The translations under genes were made by a program, and so were the position numbers. Shown here piece by piece: positions 28,414-35,104 of a stretch of 64,000 nt of DNA; position 1 is the first letter of the stretch; each line of letters opens with the position of its first letter. Below the pieces are notes generated by a model. The model was not told the origin of the DNA. It was given only the letters and a program-made list of their open reading frames with translations, and did no database searches. Source of the stretch: Bacillus sp. B-jedd (GTDB taxonomy: Bacteria; Bacillota; Bacilli; Bacillales; Cytobacillaceae); the NCBI RefSeq assembly GCF_000821085.1, contig NZ_CCXR01000002.1, positions 153,616-217,615 of the forward strand. Reading direction: 5' to 3'.

Positions 28414-28692
28414 ATGAGACTGGTATATGAGTACAATGAAAGTCAGGTAGGGATCGCCGAGAAGAAGGATGGTGTTGTGCACGAGTTCTTATTTTCATTT
28501 CCAGATCAAGCCCTTGAGCAGGGATTTTCAGATGTCCGGGACTATTTTTATGGAAATGATGATGACTTTGACGCCTTTTTTTATACCAATCTTGATAAGC
28601 AAGTAAAAGTGACGGTCAAGGAAGAATATTATACTGATTTTCTTCTCCAACTGTTTAAGCAGAAAATCCTTATTTCCCTTAAATGGGTATAG
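28414..28692 (+). CDS. hypothetical acidic protein, 92 residues
   Basis: A small acidic protein of unknown family, 13 bases downstream of the transporter gene and probably co-transcribed. The start at 28414 is preceded by GGGAGGGGAAAGG. It contains Asp-rich (GNDDDFDAFFY) and hydrophobic C-terminal (LQLFKQKILISLKWV) parts, and no membrane helix or signal peptide. Confidence 0.6.
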   Translation: MRLVYEYNESQVGIAEKKDGVVHEFLFSFPDQALEQGFSDVRDYFYGNDDDFDAFFYTNLDKQVKVTVKEEYYTDFLLQLFKQKILISLKWV

Positions 28693-28712
28693 GATTCGCT
28701 TCACAAGGGAAT

Positions 28713-28750
28713 GAAGCCGGAAAGTGCCGTTACTTTCCGGCTTCCTTTTT
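28713..28750 (+). terminator. terminator after the transporter operon
   Basis: GAAGCCGGAAAGT and ACTTTCCGGCTTC form a perfect 13-bp stem with a 6-base loop, followed by CTTTTT. The right arm and T run lie within the last codons of the convergent small gene, whose stop codon is at the loop. Confidence 0.9.
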
Positions 28751-28897
28751 AAGGACAAGCCTGTATTCATTTTCGAGGATTTTTAATGGGGCATCGTAAA
28801 GATGTTTCTCGTCGGATGTTTTATAAATATTCCTCTGCAATAGTTCCTCAATCAATTGTTCTTTCCTTCTTTCAACTAGTTCTGATAATCTGGCCAC
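28730..28897 (-). CDS. FbpA-like small basic protein
   Basis: A 55-residue protein rich in Arg, Lys and Glu, resembling the Fur-regulated basic protein family (FbpA in B. subtilis): ELVERRKEQLIEELLQRNIYKT...KHLYDAPLKILENEY. FbpA-type proteins work with the small RNA FsrA in iron sparing. The GTG start at 28897 has AAAGGAG seven bases upstream. Longer frames run into an intergenic repeat and are unlikely. I see no clear Fur box within 100 bases upstream, so regulation may differ here. Confidence 0.7.
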   Translation of the reverse strand: MARLSELVERRKEQLIEELLQRNIYKTSDEKHLYDAPLKILENEYRLVLKKEAGK

Positions 28898-28980
28898 TTT
28901 CTTTCTCCTTTCTTTATAGTGGTAAAGCAATGCATACATATAGGTTGAAATAAAGATTGGTGTGAAACGGGAACGAGGTG

Positions 28981-29165
28981 GTTGATTTCCGCTCCGGGCA
29001 TTTCGCTTTCCGCGGGGCATCAGTGGAGCCTCCTCGTCGCGTTGCTCCTGCGGGGTCTCCACTTGCTGCGCTATCCCGCAGGACAACAGCTTCTTCGAAT
29101 GGACTATGCACGAAGAAAATGCGTTAGCATTTTCGAGGAGTCTACATGCCTGAGCTCCAATCAAC
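28981..29165 (-). repeat. Bacillaceae-type intergenic repeat, copy 3
   Basis: A 185-bp element bounded by GTTGATT and AATCAAC as in copies 1 and 2, sharing the internal GTGGAGACCCC, GACGAGGAGGCTCC and CCGCGGAAAGC blocks but differing elsewhere. It lies between the S-box riboswitch and the FbpA-like gene. Confidence 0.7.
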
Positions 29166-29257
29166 CAGCTATTCTAATAAAATGGTGTAATATTTATGTT
29201 CAACCAATTTAGAAAAAATCTCCCTGGTCAGGAAGAGGCTGGACGTTTAAGGGTATG

Positions 29258-29403
29258 AAAAAAACCCTTCTTGATAAAAAGAGGGCCCGTCGCTTTTCTC
29301 TCCTTATCTTCCAGGCTTCATGCCTGCAGGAATTGGCACAGTGCCGTCCGGCCTGCTGCCGAGGTTTCATAGGGCCTTTCCCTCCACCTCTCTTGATAAG
29401 TAT
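29258..29403 (-). promoter_or_regulatory. S-box (SAM-I) riboswitch with terminator
   Basis: On the minus strand the aptamer starts CTTATCAAGAGAGGTGGAGG, continues with GGCCCTATGAAACCTCGGCA, has GTGCCAATTCCTGCAG, and closes with GATAAGGAGAG. This is the conserved SAM-I core, P1 through P4. The expression platform ends in CCCTCTT/AAGAAGGG followed by seven T (29285-29258). S-boxes switch off transcription when S-adenosylmethionine binds. No methionine-pathway gene follows: the next sequence is repeat copy 3 and then the FbpA-like gene. Confidence 0.9.
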
Positions 29404-29464
29404 GATTCATTTTTCAATTTCATCTACTTTAGCCTATTCGATTGGGAATGTCAACCATAAGAAG

Positions 29465-29500
29465 AAAAATAAAAACAGCGCCGAAAAATTTACCGGCGCC
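29465..29500 (-). terminator. terminator of the HesB-like gene
   Basis: On the minus strand GGCGCCG and CGGCGCT (one G-T pair) enclose a 10-base A/T-rich loop and are followed by TTTTTATTTTT, 8 bases past the stop codon. Confidence 0.8.
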
Positions 29501-29507
29501 GGATTTT

Positions 29508-29810
29508 TTAATGATGATGATGGCCGCCCTTAGATGGATTCGTAATTACAAATTCCTCCTGCGGGACATAAAAATATTGGATCCAGACACCATCAAGATA
29601 CTCCTCCCGGGAATCAACGATAACGTCGATTCCTTTGTCGGTGTGTACGACTTCATCATGCTCTTTCGGGGTATCGAGGACGAGATCATAGTGGGCATGG
29701 TCGCCGTGCATATGAGTGATGATCACCCTGAACATCTTTCCTTCCGCAGACTCGTGCGAGAGCATTTCCTTCAAAACTTTTGCTGCATTTCGGTTAATTT
29801 TAACATTCAT
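29508..29810 (-). CDS. HesB/IscA-like protein without cysteines
   Basis: A protein of 100 residues with the IscA-like fold pattern (ITHMHGDHAHYDLVLDTP, DEVVHTDKGIDVIVD, VWIQYFYVPQEEFVITNP) of the iron-sulfur biosynthesis family seen in Bacillus YqkB-type proteins. None of the three IscA cluster cysteines is present, so it should not work as a classic A-type carrier. The C terminus ends Gly-Gly followed by four His, and there is a second His cluster at HMHGDHAH, so metal binding is possible. Confidence 0.7.
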   Translation of the reverse strand: MNVKINRNAAKVLKEMLSHESAEGKMFRVIITHMHGDHAHYDLVLDTPKEHDEVVHTDKGIDVIVDSREEYLDGVWIQYFYVPQEEFVITNPSKGGHHHH

Positions 29811-29836
29811 TTGTTGTTAAACCCCTTCCTTGCTTC

Positions 29837-30577
29837 TTAATCCATTTCCTTCAGCTGTTCTGTTTGCAGGAGTGATGGATTCCAATCCGCATTCATCGCC
29901 TGTTTGGACGCCCAAAGATTGCCGAGCAGCCTGGGCACCATTTGCTTCGAAGGGAGGATTTGGTGTTTATGATAATAGAGAAAATAAAGCAAATAAAGAA
30001 ATGCATTGGTTTTAAGATGGATTTCCTCAAAGTATTGCTCATTTTCTGTTAAAGTGGCGAATGATTTTGTTTCCGCTCCGGCAATATACCTCGTTCTTTT
30101 TCCTTTAAACAAATTCCCCACAAAGTGTATGTTATTAACTACAGCCGGGTCATCTTCGCCATCCGCGTTTGCGAGACGAGCCTGCAGCCGACTCGGAAAA
30201 TCATTGACGTTGTCAACGAAGACACTCGTATGGGCAAAAGCCTTGTCAAAGCCATTCTCCAGAATGGTGATTCCTTCGCTTTGCAATAAATCTAGGAGTG
30301 GAAGGTCAAAGCCTTCCTCCACATAAGCTGGACGAGCTGCCTGCCTGGCCCATTTAAGGCCAGACAAACTTTCCGACCGAAACATCGTCATGAAATACCA
30401 GTTGTTGCGGTCATCCTTGGCGAGTTGGATGCCAGGTTCGCCTTTCCGGCGAAACAGTGTGAATCTGTCTGGCTTATCAAACATAAATGGCTCGGGATTG
30501 GCCCGTTCCCATCCTGCAAAATATGTACTGTTCGGCTGGGTAATCGGTACGGCTAGATGGACGTAGTAGACAGACAT
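29837..30577 (-). CDS. hypothetical protein, 246 residues
   Basis: A soluble protein of no family I recognise. Conserved-looking features are AVPITQPNSTYFAGWERANPEPFMF and AGAETKSFATLTENEQ; an aromatic-rich helix (FLYLLYFLYYHKHQ) lies near residue 200. No signal peptide. It shares the minus strand with the neighbouring HesB-like and methyltransferase genes but with gaps of 26 and 75 bases, so co-transcription is uncertain. Confidence 0.65.
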   Translation of the reverse strand: MSVYYVHLAVPITQPNSTYFAGWERANPEPFMFDKPDRFTLFRRKGEPGIQLAKDDRNNWYFMTMFRSESLSGLKWARQAARPAYVEEGFDLPLLDLLQSEGITILENGFDKAFAHTSVFVDNVNDFPSRLQARLANADGEDDPAVVNNIHFVGNLFKGKRTRYIAGAETKSFATLTENEQYFEEIHLKTNAFLYLLYFLYYHKHQILPSKQMVPRLLGNLWASKQAMNADWNPSLLQTEQLKEMD

Positions 30578-30652
30578 TCATCATCACTCCAATTAATCAG
30601 TCTTCTTAAACCCATTCCCTGCCAGCCGGATTACTAACCTAAGGAATAAATT

Positions 30653-31261
30653 TTACTTGTCGATGACTGGCTTAATGTTAGTGCATTCGGCTGTGACAAA
30701 TAAGCCTCCATAAAAACTCTCCACGCGGTCAATCCTGATGCCGGCATCCTTAATATCAGACAGAGTTTCCCGGTTTAAATGGCAGCCCCCGCAAACTCTT
30801 TTCCAAACCGGGTTCATGAAGTCCTGCATTAACGCCAAAGGTCGCTGCCTCATTTGGATATGTTCAAAAAACAGCAATCTTGCTCCCGGCTTCGAAACCC
30901 GCTTGATTTCCGAAATAGCTCTTCTATGATTGGGAATTGTACAAAGAACAAGTGTCGCCGCGACAGAATCGAATGTATCATCTGGAAAATCCAGCTGTTC
31001 TGCACTTTGCAAATGAGTCTCAATTGGAACTTTCGCATCGGCCAGGCGGTTTTGCGATCGTTTCACCATATGCGAATCTGGCTCAATGGCATCGACTTTT
31101 TCAGCATTCTTATAGAACGGGAAGTTGATTCCAGTGCCTGAGCCAATCTCCAGAACGTGCCCTGAAGCCTTCTCCAGCAAGCTCTGCCTTATAGCACTAA
31201 ACTTTTTTTCTTCCAGGCCTTTCATGGCTGTGTCATAAAAAGCAGCGAACCATTTCCCCAT
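30653..31261 (-). CDS. class I SAM-dependent methyltransferase
   Basis: This 202-residue methyltransferase has motif I as VLEIGSGTGINFPFY, the acidic SAM ribose contact in AIEPDSHM, motif II/III in LDFPDDTFDSVAATLVLCTI and the post-motif GARLLFFEHI. It is of the UbiE/Methyltransf_11 type. HxxxP and a CGGCHLNR segment near residue 165 occur in a thiol/METTL7-like subgroup, so a small-molecule thiol could be the acceptor, but this is a guess. The ATG at 31261 has AAGGA 11 bases upstream. Confidence 0.8.
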   Translation of the reverse strand: MGKWFAAFYDTAMKGLEEKKFSAIRQSLLEKASGHVLEIGSGTGINFPFYKNAEKVDAIEPDSHMVKRSQNRLADAKVPIETHLQSAEQLDFPDDTFDSVAATLVLCTIPNHRRAISEIKRVSKPGARLLFFEHIQMRQRPLALMQDFMNPVWKRVCGGCHLNRETLSDIKDAGIRIDRVESFYGGLFVTAECTNIKPVIDK

Positions 31262-31290
31262 TATCAGCACGTTCCTTCTAATTCATTTGG

Positions 31291-31668
31291 TTACCTTAAT
31301 ACATAAGCGGCAAGGACACTTTGGAGTTCGTAAATATTCAAACTTTTGTTGAACTGCTTTTGCAAAGGGACCGGGTTGCCTGAAATCCAGATTTTCAGCT
31401 CTGCGTCCAGGTCGAAGCTGCCTGCTGTTTCAATGCTGAAATGAGTGATGCTGCGGTATGGAACCGAGTGGTATTCCGTCTTCCGTCCTGTAATCCCCTG
31501 TTTATCGACAAGAATTAAGCGCCGGTTCGTGAAGATAAACATATCCCTGATCAGCCGGTACGCTTTTTCAATTGCCTCGCCAGGTGCCAGGACCTTGGCA
31601 TACTCATTCTGCACCTCCTGAAGATTGACTTCCGAAGCATTCCCCATTAATCCATCGAGAAATCCCAT
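31291..31668 (-). CDS. bacterial PH-domain protein (bPH_1)
   Basis: A 125-residue protein made of one bacterial pleckstrin-homology domain: EKAYRLIRDMFIFTNRRLILVDKQGITGRKTEYHSVPYRSITHFSIETAGSFDLDAELKIWISG. B. subtilis YvbH has this domain. Function unknown; not membrane-bound. AGGAGG-like sequence precedes the ATG and the gene follows the NRDE gene by 18 bases. Confidence 0.82.
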   Translation of the reverse strand: MGFLDGLMGNASEVNLQEVQNEYAKVLAPGEAIEKAYRLIRDMFIFTNRRLILVDKQGITGRKTEYHSVPYRSITHFSIETAGSFDLDAELKIWISGNPVPLQKQFNKSLNIYELQSVLAAYVLR

Positions 31669-31686
31669 ATTATTTTTCCTCCTTTA

Positions 31687-32454
31687 TCATTTCATTTTAA
31701 ATGGAACTATAAATTCCTTTTCGGCAAAACTATCGCCTTCGTAAATTCTTTCAATGTAGGTTAACTGCTCCTCTTCCATCAGCAATACCGTCGAGCACCT
31801 TGTCCCATACCCTTTGGAGCGGATAAAAAGAGGTGATAGAAGCCTTTCCCATTCAAGTCCAATTCCTGTGTCGGGGAGTTGATCATCTGGCGCTGGTTCG
31901 GCATGTTGGAGCAAGCTGAACAGGTTTTTCCGCAGATCCTTTTCATCTGTCTGCAAAAGTTCCCTGAGGCCTTTTTTGCCCCTTTCCACCTTTGGCCAGG
32001 GAGTGTTGAGGAAATGGTTGCTCAGCCCATGAATACCTGGTTCAATTTCACGGATCTTGCCTTCAATATTTGAATAGTGATAAAGCCCTGTTCCGTCTCC
32101 AGCTAGAAGATTATAGCCAGGATATAACACCTTCGATGTCTCAGCCGCCTGCATATACGCCTCTGCGGGCATTTCTCCCTTTAGAAAACCAGCGACAAGG
32201 TCTCCGCGTGAGAGCTTGCTGGTGACGACCATTTCCTTCGGATCACGGTAGTTCGTCAGTGCCGCGAACTTCCCGTCCCTCGTCACCCCCATCCATGTCC
32301 CCATTTTCTCAAGATCCCGCCCGGCAAGAATTTCCGGCTCATCCTTCCAGAAATCAGCTGGTGCCGTTGGCCTCGCATAGCTTTCGTCCCGGTTGCCCGC
32401 GACAATCAGCCTGTAACTTGGATGCGCTTTATAGGCAAACAGTATAAGGCACAA
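31687..32454 (-). CDS. NRDE (TANGO2-like) family protein
   Basis: A 255-residue protein with the family signature AGNRDES and the expected Cys directly after the initiator: Met-Cys-Leu-Ile-Leu-Phe-Ala. That is why I set the start at the TTG at 32454, with AAGGCGG eight bases upstream. N-terminal Cys plus this fold suggest an Ntn-hydrolase relationship. The eukaryotic TANGO2 relatives are linked to heme/lipid handling, but the bacterial role is not known. Other blocks are GTWMGVTRDGKFAALTNYRD and GTRCSTVLL. Confidence 0.85.
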   Translation of the reverse strand: MCLILFAYKAHPSYRLIVAGNRDESYARPTAPADFWKDEPEILAGRDLEKMGTWMGVTRDGKFAALTNYRDPKEMVVTSKLSRGDLVAGFLKGEMPAEAYMQAAETSKVLYPGYNLLAGDGTGLYHYSNIEGKIREIEPGIHGLSNHFLNTPWPKVERGKKGLRELLQTDEKDLRKNLFSLLQHAEPAPDDQLPDTGIGLEWERLLSPLFIRSKGYGTRCSTVLLMEEEQLTYIERIYEGDSFAEKEFIVPFKMK

Positions 32455-32575
32455 CGGTATCACCGCCTTCCAACATATTCTATACATTAATAGTATCCCA
32501 TTTTTGAAAGGAATGTATCATGTTTTTGCCTGAACTGGAAATACTAATATGTACTTCCGGATACGAGGTGTGAAA

Positions 32576-33142
32576 ATGAAGCGGAAATGGATCATAGGGC
32601 TAAGTTCGGTTTTTATATTAATGTTGGCCGCGCTTGTTATTTACTATTTTAACAAAGGGGACACCTCCAGATGGCAGGTGGCATCGGGAGGCATCGGCGC
32701 CAGCGCACTGCCTCTGCTTCTTCTTTTTGCAAAAAGAAATCCGTTTAATCTTCCAATCATCATCGGCTATTATATTGCAATTCTGAGTACCATCTTTCTC
32801 GGTTCTATCGCATCCTTCTATCTCAAATATTCATGGTGGGATTCTACTATTCATTTCTATAAAGGAATTCTTGTCGGCTTCATCGGAATCACCCTCTACA
32901 AGTTATTGGTGCCTTCACAGGCAAGGGATGGTGTTTCCCGGCCGGTTATCTTTTTATTTACCCTTTCTCTTTCAGTTACCGCGAGCGTTATCTGGGAGAT
33001 TTACGAATTCCTTGGCGACCAATTTTTTACTCATACGATGCAGCGTGGCGGCAATAAGGATACAATGTTAGATCTTCTTTCAGGCACAGCGGGTGGCCTG
33101 CTGGCAAGTTTATATGCAGTAATCCGAAAGCCAAACTTGTGA
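32576..33142 (+). CDS. five-helix membrane protein, paralogue 1
   Basis: A 188-residue protein with about five membrane helices. It shares with the next gene the motifs FNLPI(I/L)..Y, FLGSI..., WWDS(T)(I/F)H, VIWEIYEF..DQFF and GGNxDTMxDL, recalling the DUF2238/YjdF-like membrane family. Function unknown. GAGGTG precedes the ATG at 32576. The downstream paralogue starts 15 bases later and is probably co-transcribed. Confidence 0.7.
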   Translation: MKRKWIIGLSSVFILMLAALVIYYFNKGDTSRWQVASGGIGASALPLLLLFAKRNPFNLPIIIGYYIAILSTIFLGSIASFYLKYSWWDSTIHFYKGILVGFIGITLYKLLVPSQARDGVSRPVIFLFTLSLSVTASVIWEIYEFLGDQFFTHTMQRGGNKDTMLDLLSGTAGGLLASLYAVIRKPNL

Positions 33143-33157
33143 AAGGCGGCGGTATGA

Positions 33158-33733
33158 TTGGCCAGAAAGCTTGTTGTGATTTTTAGTCTTCTCTATATGG
33201 CATTTATGGCGTGGCTCGCCTTCCGCTTCCATAGCCAAAATGAAGCGTTCAAATTTTCTGTTGCAGCCGCGGGGATCGGCTGCGGTGCAGTGCCGCTTAT
33301 CCTCGGTTACTTTGTAAAATGGAAGTTCAATCTTCCGCTTGTTCTTTCTTATCTGATATTTCTGTTCAGTGCCCAATACTTGGGCTCTATTTCAGGCTGG
33401 TACGGCCTTGGTTGGTGGGATACATTCCTTCATGCCCTTAGCGGCGCAATCCTTGCTTTCGCCGGAATAGCGTTGTATGAAAGGATGATCCATCGCGGGG
33501 CGGGGACAAGTATTTCTGCCTGGTTTGTTTTTCTGTTCGTTTTCGCGTTTGCGGTCTTTGGCGGTGTTGTCTGGGAAATTTATGAGTTCAGCTCCGACCA
33601 GTTCTTTGGCATGAACCTGCAGGGCGGCGGGAACACCGATACAATGACCGATCTCATTTCCGATACACTTGGAGGCCTGGCAGTGGCAATCGGTTCAGGG
33701 CTGCGGACAAGATGGAGAAAGGGGAAAGACTGA
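33158..33733 (+). CDS. five-helix membrane protein, paralogue 2
   Basis: A 191-residue membrane protein, clearly homologous along its length to the gene just upstream (WWDTFLHALSG, VVWEIYEFSSDQFFGMNLQGGGNTDTMTDLISDTLGG). A tandem duplication is the simplest origin. It starts at TTG with AAAGGCGG nine bases upstream. The conserved Trp, Asp, His and Glu in membrane context suggest a common active or binding site. Function unknown. Confidence 0.72.
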   Translation: MARKLVVIFSLLYMAFMAWLAFRFHSQNEAFKFSVAAAGIGCGAVPLILGYFVKWKFNLPLVLSYLIFLFSAQYLGSISGWYGLGWWDTFLHALSGAILAFAGIALYERMIHRGAGTSISAWFVFLFVFAFAVFGGVVWEIYEFSSDQFFGMNLQGGGNTDTMTDLISDTLGGLAVAIGSGLRTRWRKGKD

Positions 33734-33780
33734 CGGAAAGATTCCAGTCTTGCTTTTGACGTATTACATTTGAAAAGGGA

Positions 33781-33806
33781 AAAGCCAGCCCGCGGCTGGC
33801 TTTTAT
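33781..33806 (+). terminator. terminator after the tandem membrane genes
   Basis: AAAGCCAGCC and GGCTGGCTTT form a perfect 10-bp stem with a 3-base loop and run into TTTT. It marks the end of the ordinary chromosomal gene order before the prophage flank. Confidence 0.85.
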
Positions 33807-33992
33807 TAAGCGTATTTTTTTTCTTCCTCATTTGAAAAAAAGCTTTTCATTGAGTTAAAAACATCTGCTTTTTGTTTAAGAATGTAGTACATGAATTTTT
33901 CATTTTTAATATTTTTATAAGCTGTCATGAGAGTTGAATGGCGATTGTACTGATACACTTATTAACGATATACACAAAATACTGATACTTAA

Positions 33993-34247
33993 TTATTTAA
34001 TAATATTCACTTTAATCATTCTTGGATTCCTATCTATCCAATTAATAATTCCTTTCTCTTCTAAACGGAGCAAGTATTTATGTACTGTGCTTGTGGACTT
34101 TAACCTGGTCTTTTTAGCAATTTCCCGTATTGTAGGAGAATAGCCAGTTTCTGTTCGAAAATTAGTAATATAATTTATTATTTCATTCTCGCGAAGTTTT
34201 CTCCTTTCAGACATGGTTAATTCTTCCTCATCAAATAAATAAATCAA
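33993..34247 (-). CDS. stand-alone LexA DNA-binding domain protein
   Basis: An 84-residue protein equal to the N-terminal winged helix of LexA and nothing else. The stretch TGYSPTIREIAKKTRLKSTSTVHKYLLRLEEKGIINWIDRNPRMI follows the LexA pattern GYxPSxREI...SSSTVHxHLxRLExKGxIxRdPxKPRaI. There is no Ala-Gly cleavage site and no Ser/Lys protease part, so RecA cannot trigger self-cleavage. AAGGAGGGGG directly precedes a TTG at 34247, which I chose; the ATG at 34217 (74 residues) is an alternative. Its promoter holds a LexA box. It could compete with or replace LexA at SOS sites, perhaps for prophage control. Confidence 0.75.
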   Translation of the reverse strand: MIYLFDEEELTMSERRKLRENEIINYITNFRTETGYSPTIREIAKKTRLKSTSTVHKYLLRLEEKGIINWIDRNPRMIKVNIIK

Positions 34248-34279
34248 AATTCCCCCTCCTTCCATCATTCTTTATATTG

Positions 34280-34309
34280 ATTATATAAGAACATTTGTTC
34301 CCTTTTCAA
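34280..34309 (-). promoter_or_regulatory. promoter with an embedded LexA/SOS box
   Basis: On the minus strand TTGAAA (34309-34304) and TATAAT (34285-34280) are 18 bp apart. Inside the spacer, 34289-34300, is GAACATTTGTTC, a perfect match to the Gram-positive SOS consensus GAACNNNNGTTC. It drives the stand-alone LexA-domain gene, so that gene is probably SOS-controlled and possibly autoregulated. Confidence 0.75.
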
Positions 34310-34447
34310 TAACAAAAAGATTAATGTAAAAGTATATACAATATCAAGCCTGCTTTAGGCGTAGAATGGATTTACAAAATAGAGCTCGCTTGATAGTCTT
34401 AAAACAAGTAAATTTTGGAATACAAAAAATATAGGGGGAAAAGGATA

Positions 34448-34656
34448 GTGAATAAAAACTAATTACCGGGGTAATTTTAGCGTCGCTGATGCTTTCAGGA
34501 TGCAAGGCGGGCGACGATCCAGGACAAGCAGCTGCTAAAGAAAAGCCAAAAGCCGGGTAGGAACAGGTGGTAAAGCCTAAAGAGGAGAAGTTCAATCCGT
34601 TAGGCGTTAAAAGGAGATATAATAAACTCCTTCCCTCTTTGTGGTCACAAACCTGA
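34448..34656 (+). pseudogene. decayed lipoprotein gene
   Basis: A GTG with AAAAGG upstream begins Met-Asn-Lys-Asn; after a one-base loss the frame continues ITGVILASLMLSGCKAGDD, a lipoprotein signal peptide with the lipobox LSGC. It then meets an in-frame TAG at 34558, after which EQVVKPKEEKFNPLGV continues in the same frame. One frameshift and at least one nonsense codon make it non-functional. The sequence up to 34815 shows no other gene. Confidence 0.65.
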
Positions 34657-34815
34657 ATAAGTGGCCAAAGAGTGTGGATCTGTAAGCTCAGGAAAAACTC
34701 TACCTATGATTAGGAGTTATCGTTGATAGTGATGGGATATTTATGAATCTATAAGGCAGCACAATGAAATTTCAAATGATAGCTTATCTCTTAAATCATC
34801 CAAAGGAGGATTTGT

Positions 34816-35046
34816 ATGAATATAACAGTGAAAGTGTCCGACCTGCTCAAAAAGGTTACCGAATTGAGTAAAGATAATGTCGACTATGTTGAAATCTCAA
34901 TATTTGAAGAAGAAGAATTTCTAGGAGAAAGAATACCTGCTAGGATATCCTTTGAAGCTTATGATGGACATGGTGGCGGGATTGATTATGAAAACCTAGA
35001 CGAGGTTGAAATAAGTCCTCACTATAAGGACAATTTTGAAAATTAA
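34816..35046 (+). CDS. small acidic hypothetical protein, 76 residues
   Basis: A strongly acidic soluble protein (net charge clearly negative; segment IFEEEEFLGE) of unknown family. AAAGGAGG precedes the ATG at ideal spacing. It is convergent with the prophage lysis genes and shares their terminator, a typical position for an extra prophage-edge gene. Confidence 0.6.
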   Translation: MNITVKVSDLLKKVTELSKDNVDYVEISIFEEEEFLGERIPARISFEAYDGHGGGIDYENLDEVEISPHYKDNFEN

Positions 35047-35062
35047 TAAAAAAAATTCCATT

Positions 35063-35095
35063 TAAAAAGCCCTTCCCGATAACCGGGAAGGGCTT
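35063..35095 (-). terminator. terminator of the prophage late operon
   Basis: AAGCCCTTCCCG and CGGGAAGGGCTT form a perfect 12-bp stem with a 5-base loop. On the minus strand it runs into TTTTT, nine bases past the amidase stop, and it may also stop the convergent acidic gene. Confidence 0.9.
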
Positions 35096-35104
35096 CTCCA
35101 ATGG

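Noticed and set aside
28730..29164. A 144-codon frame covering the FbpA-like gene and repeat copy 3
   Set aside because: Only the last 55 codons have a ribosome binding site and family similarity; the rest is repeat sequence.
29255..29533. A 92-codon plus-strand frame
   Set aside because: It runs antisense through the S-box riboswitch and its terminator.
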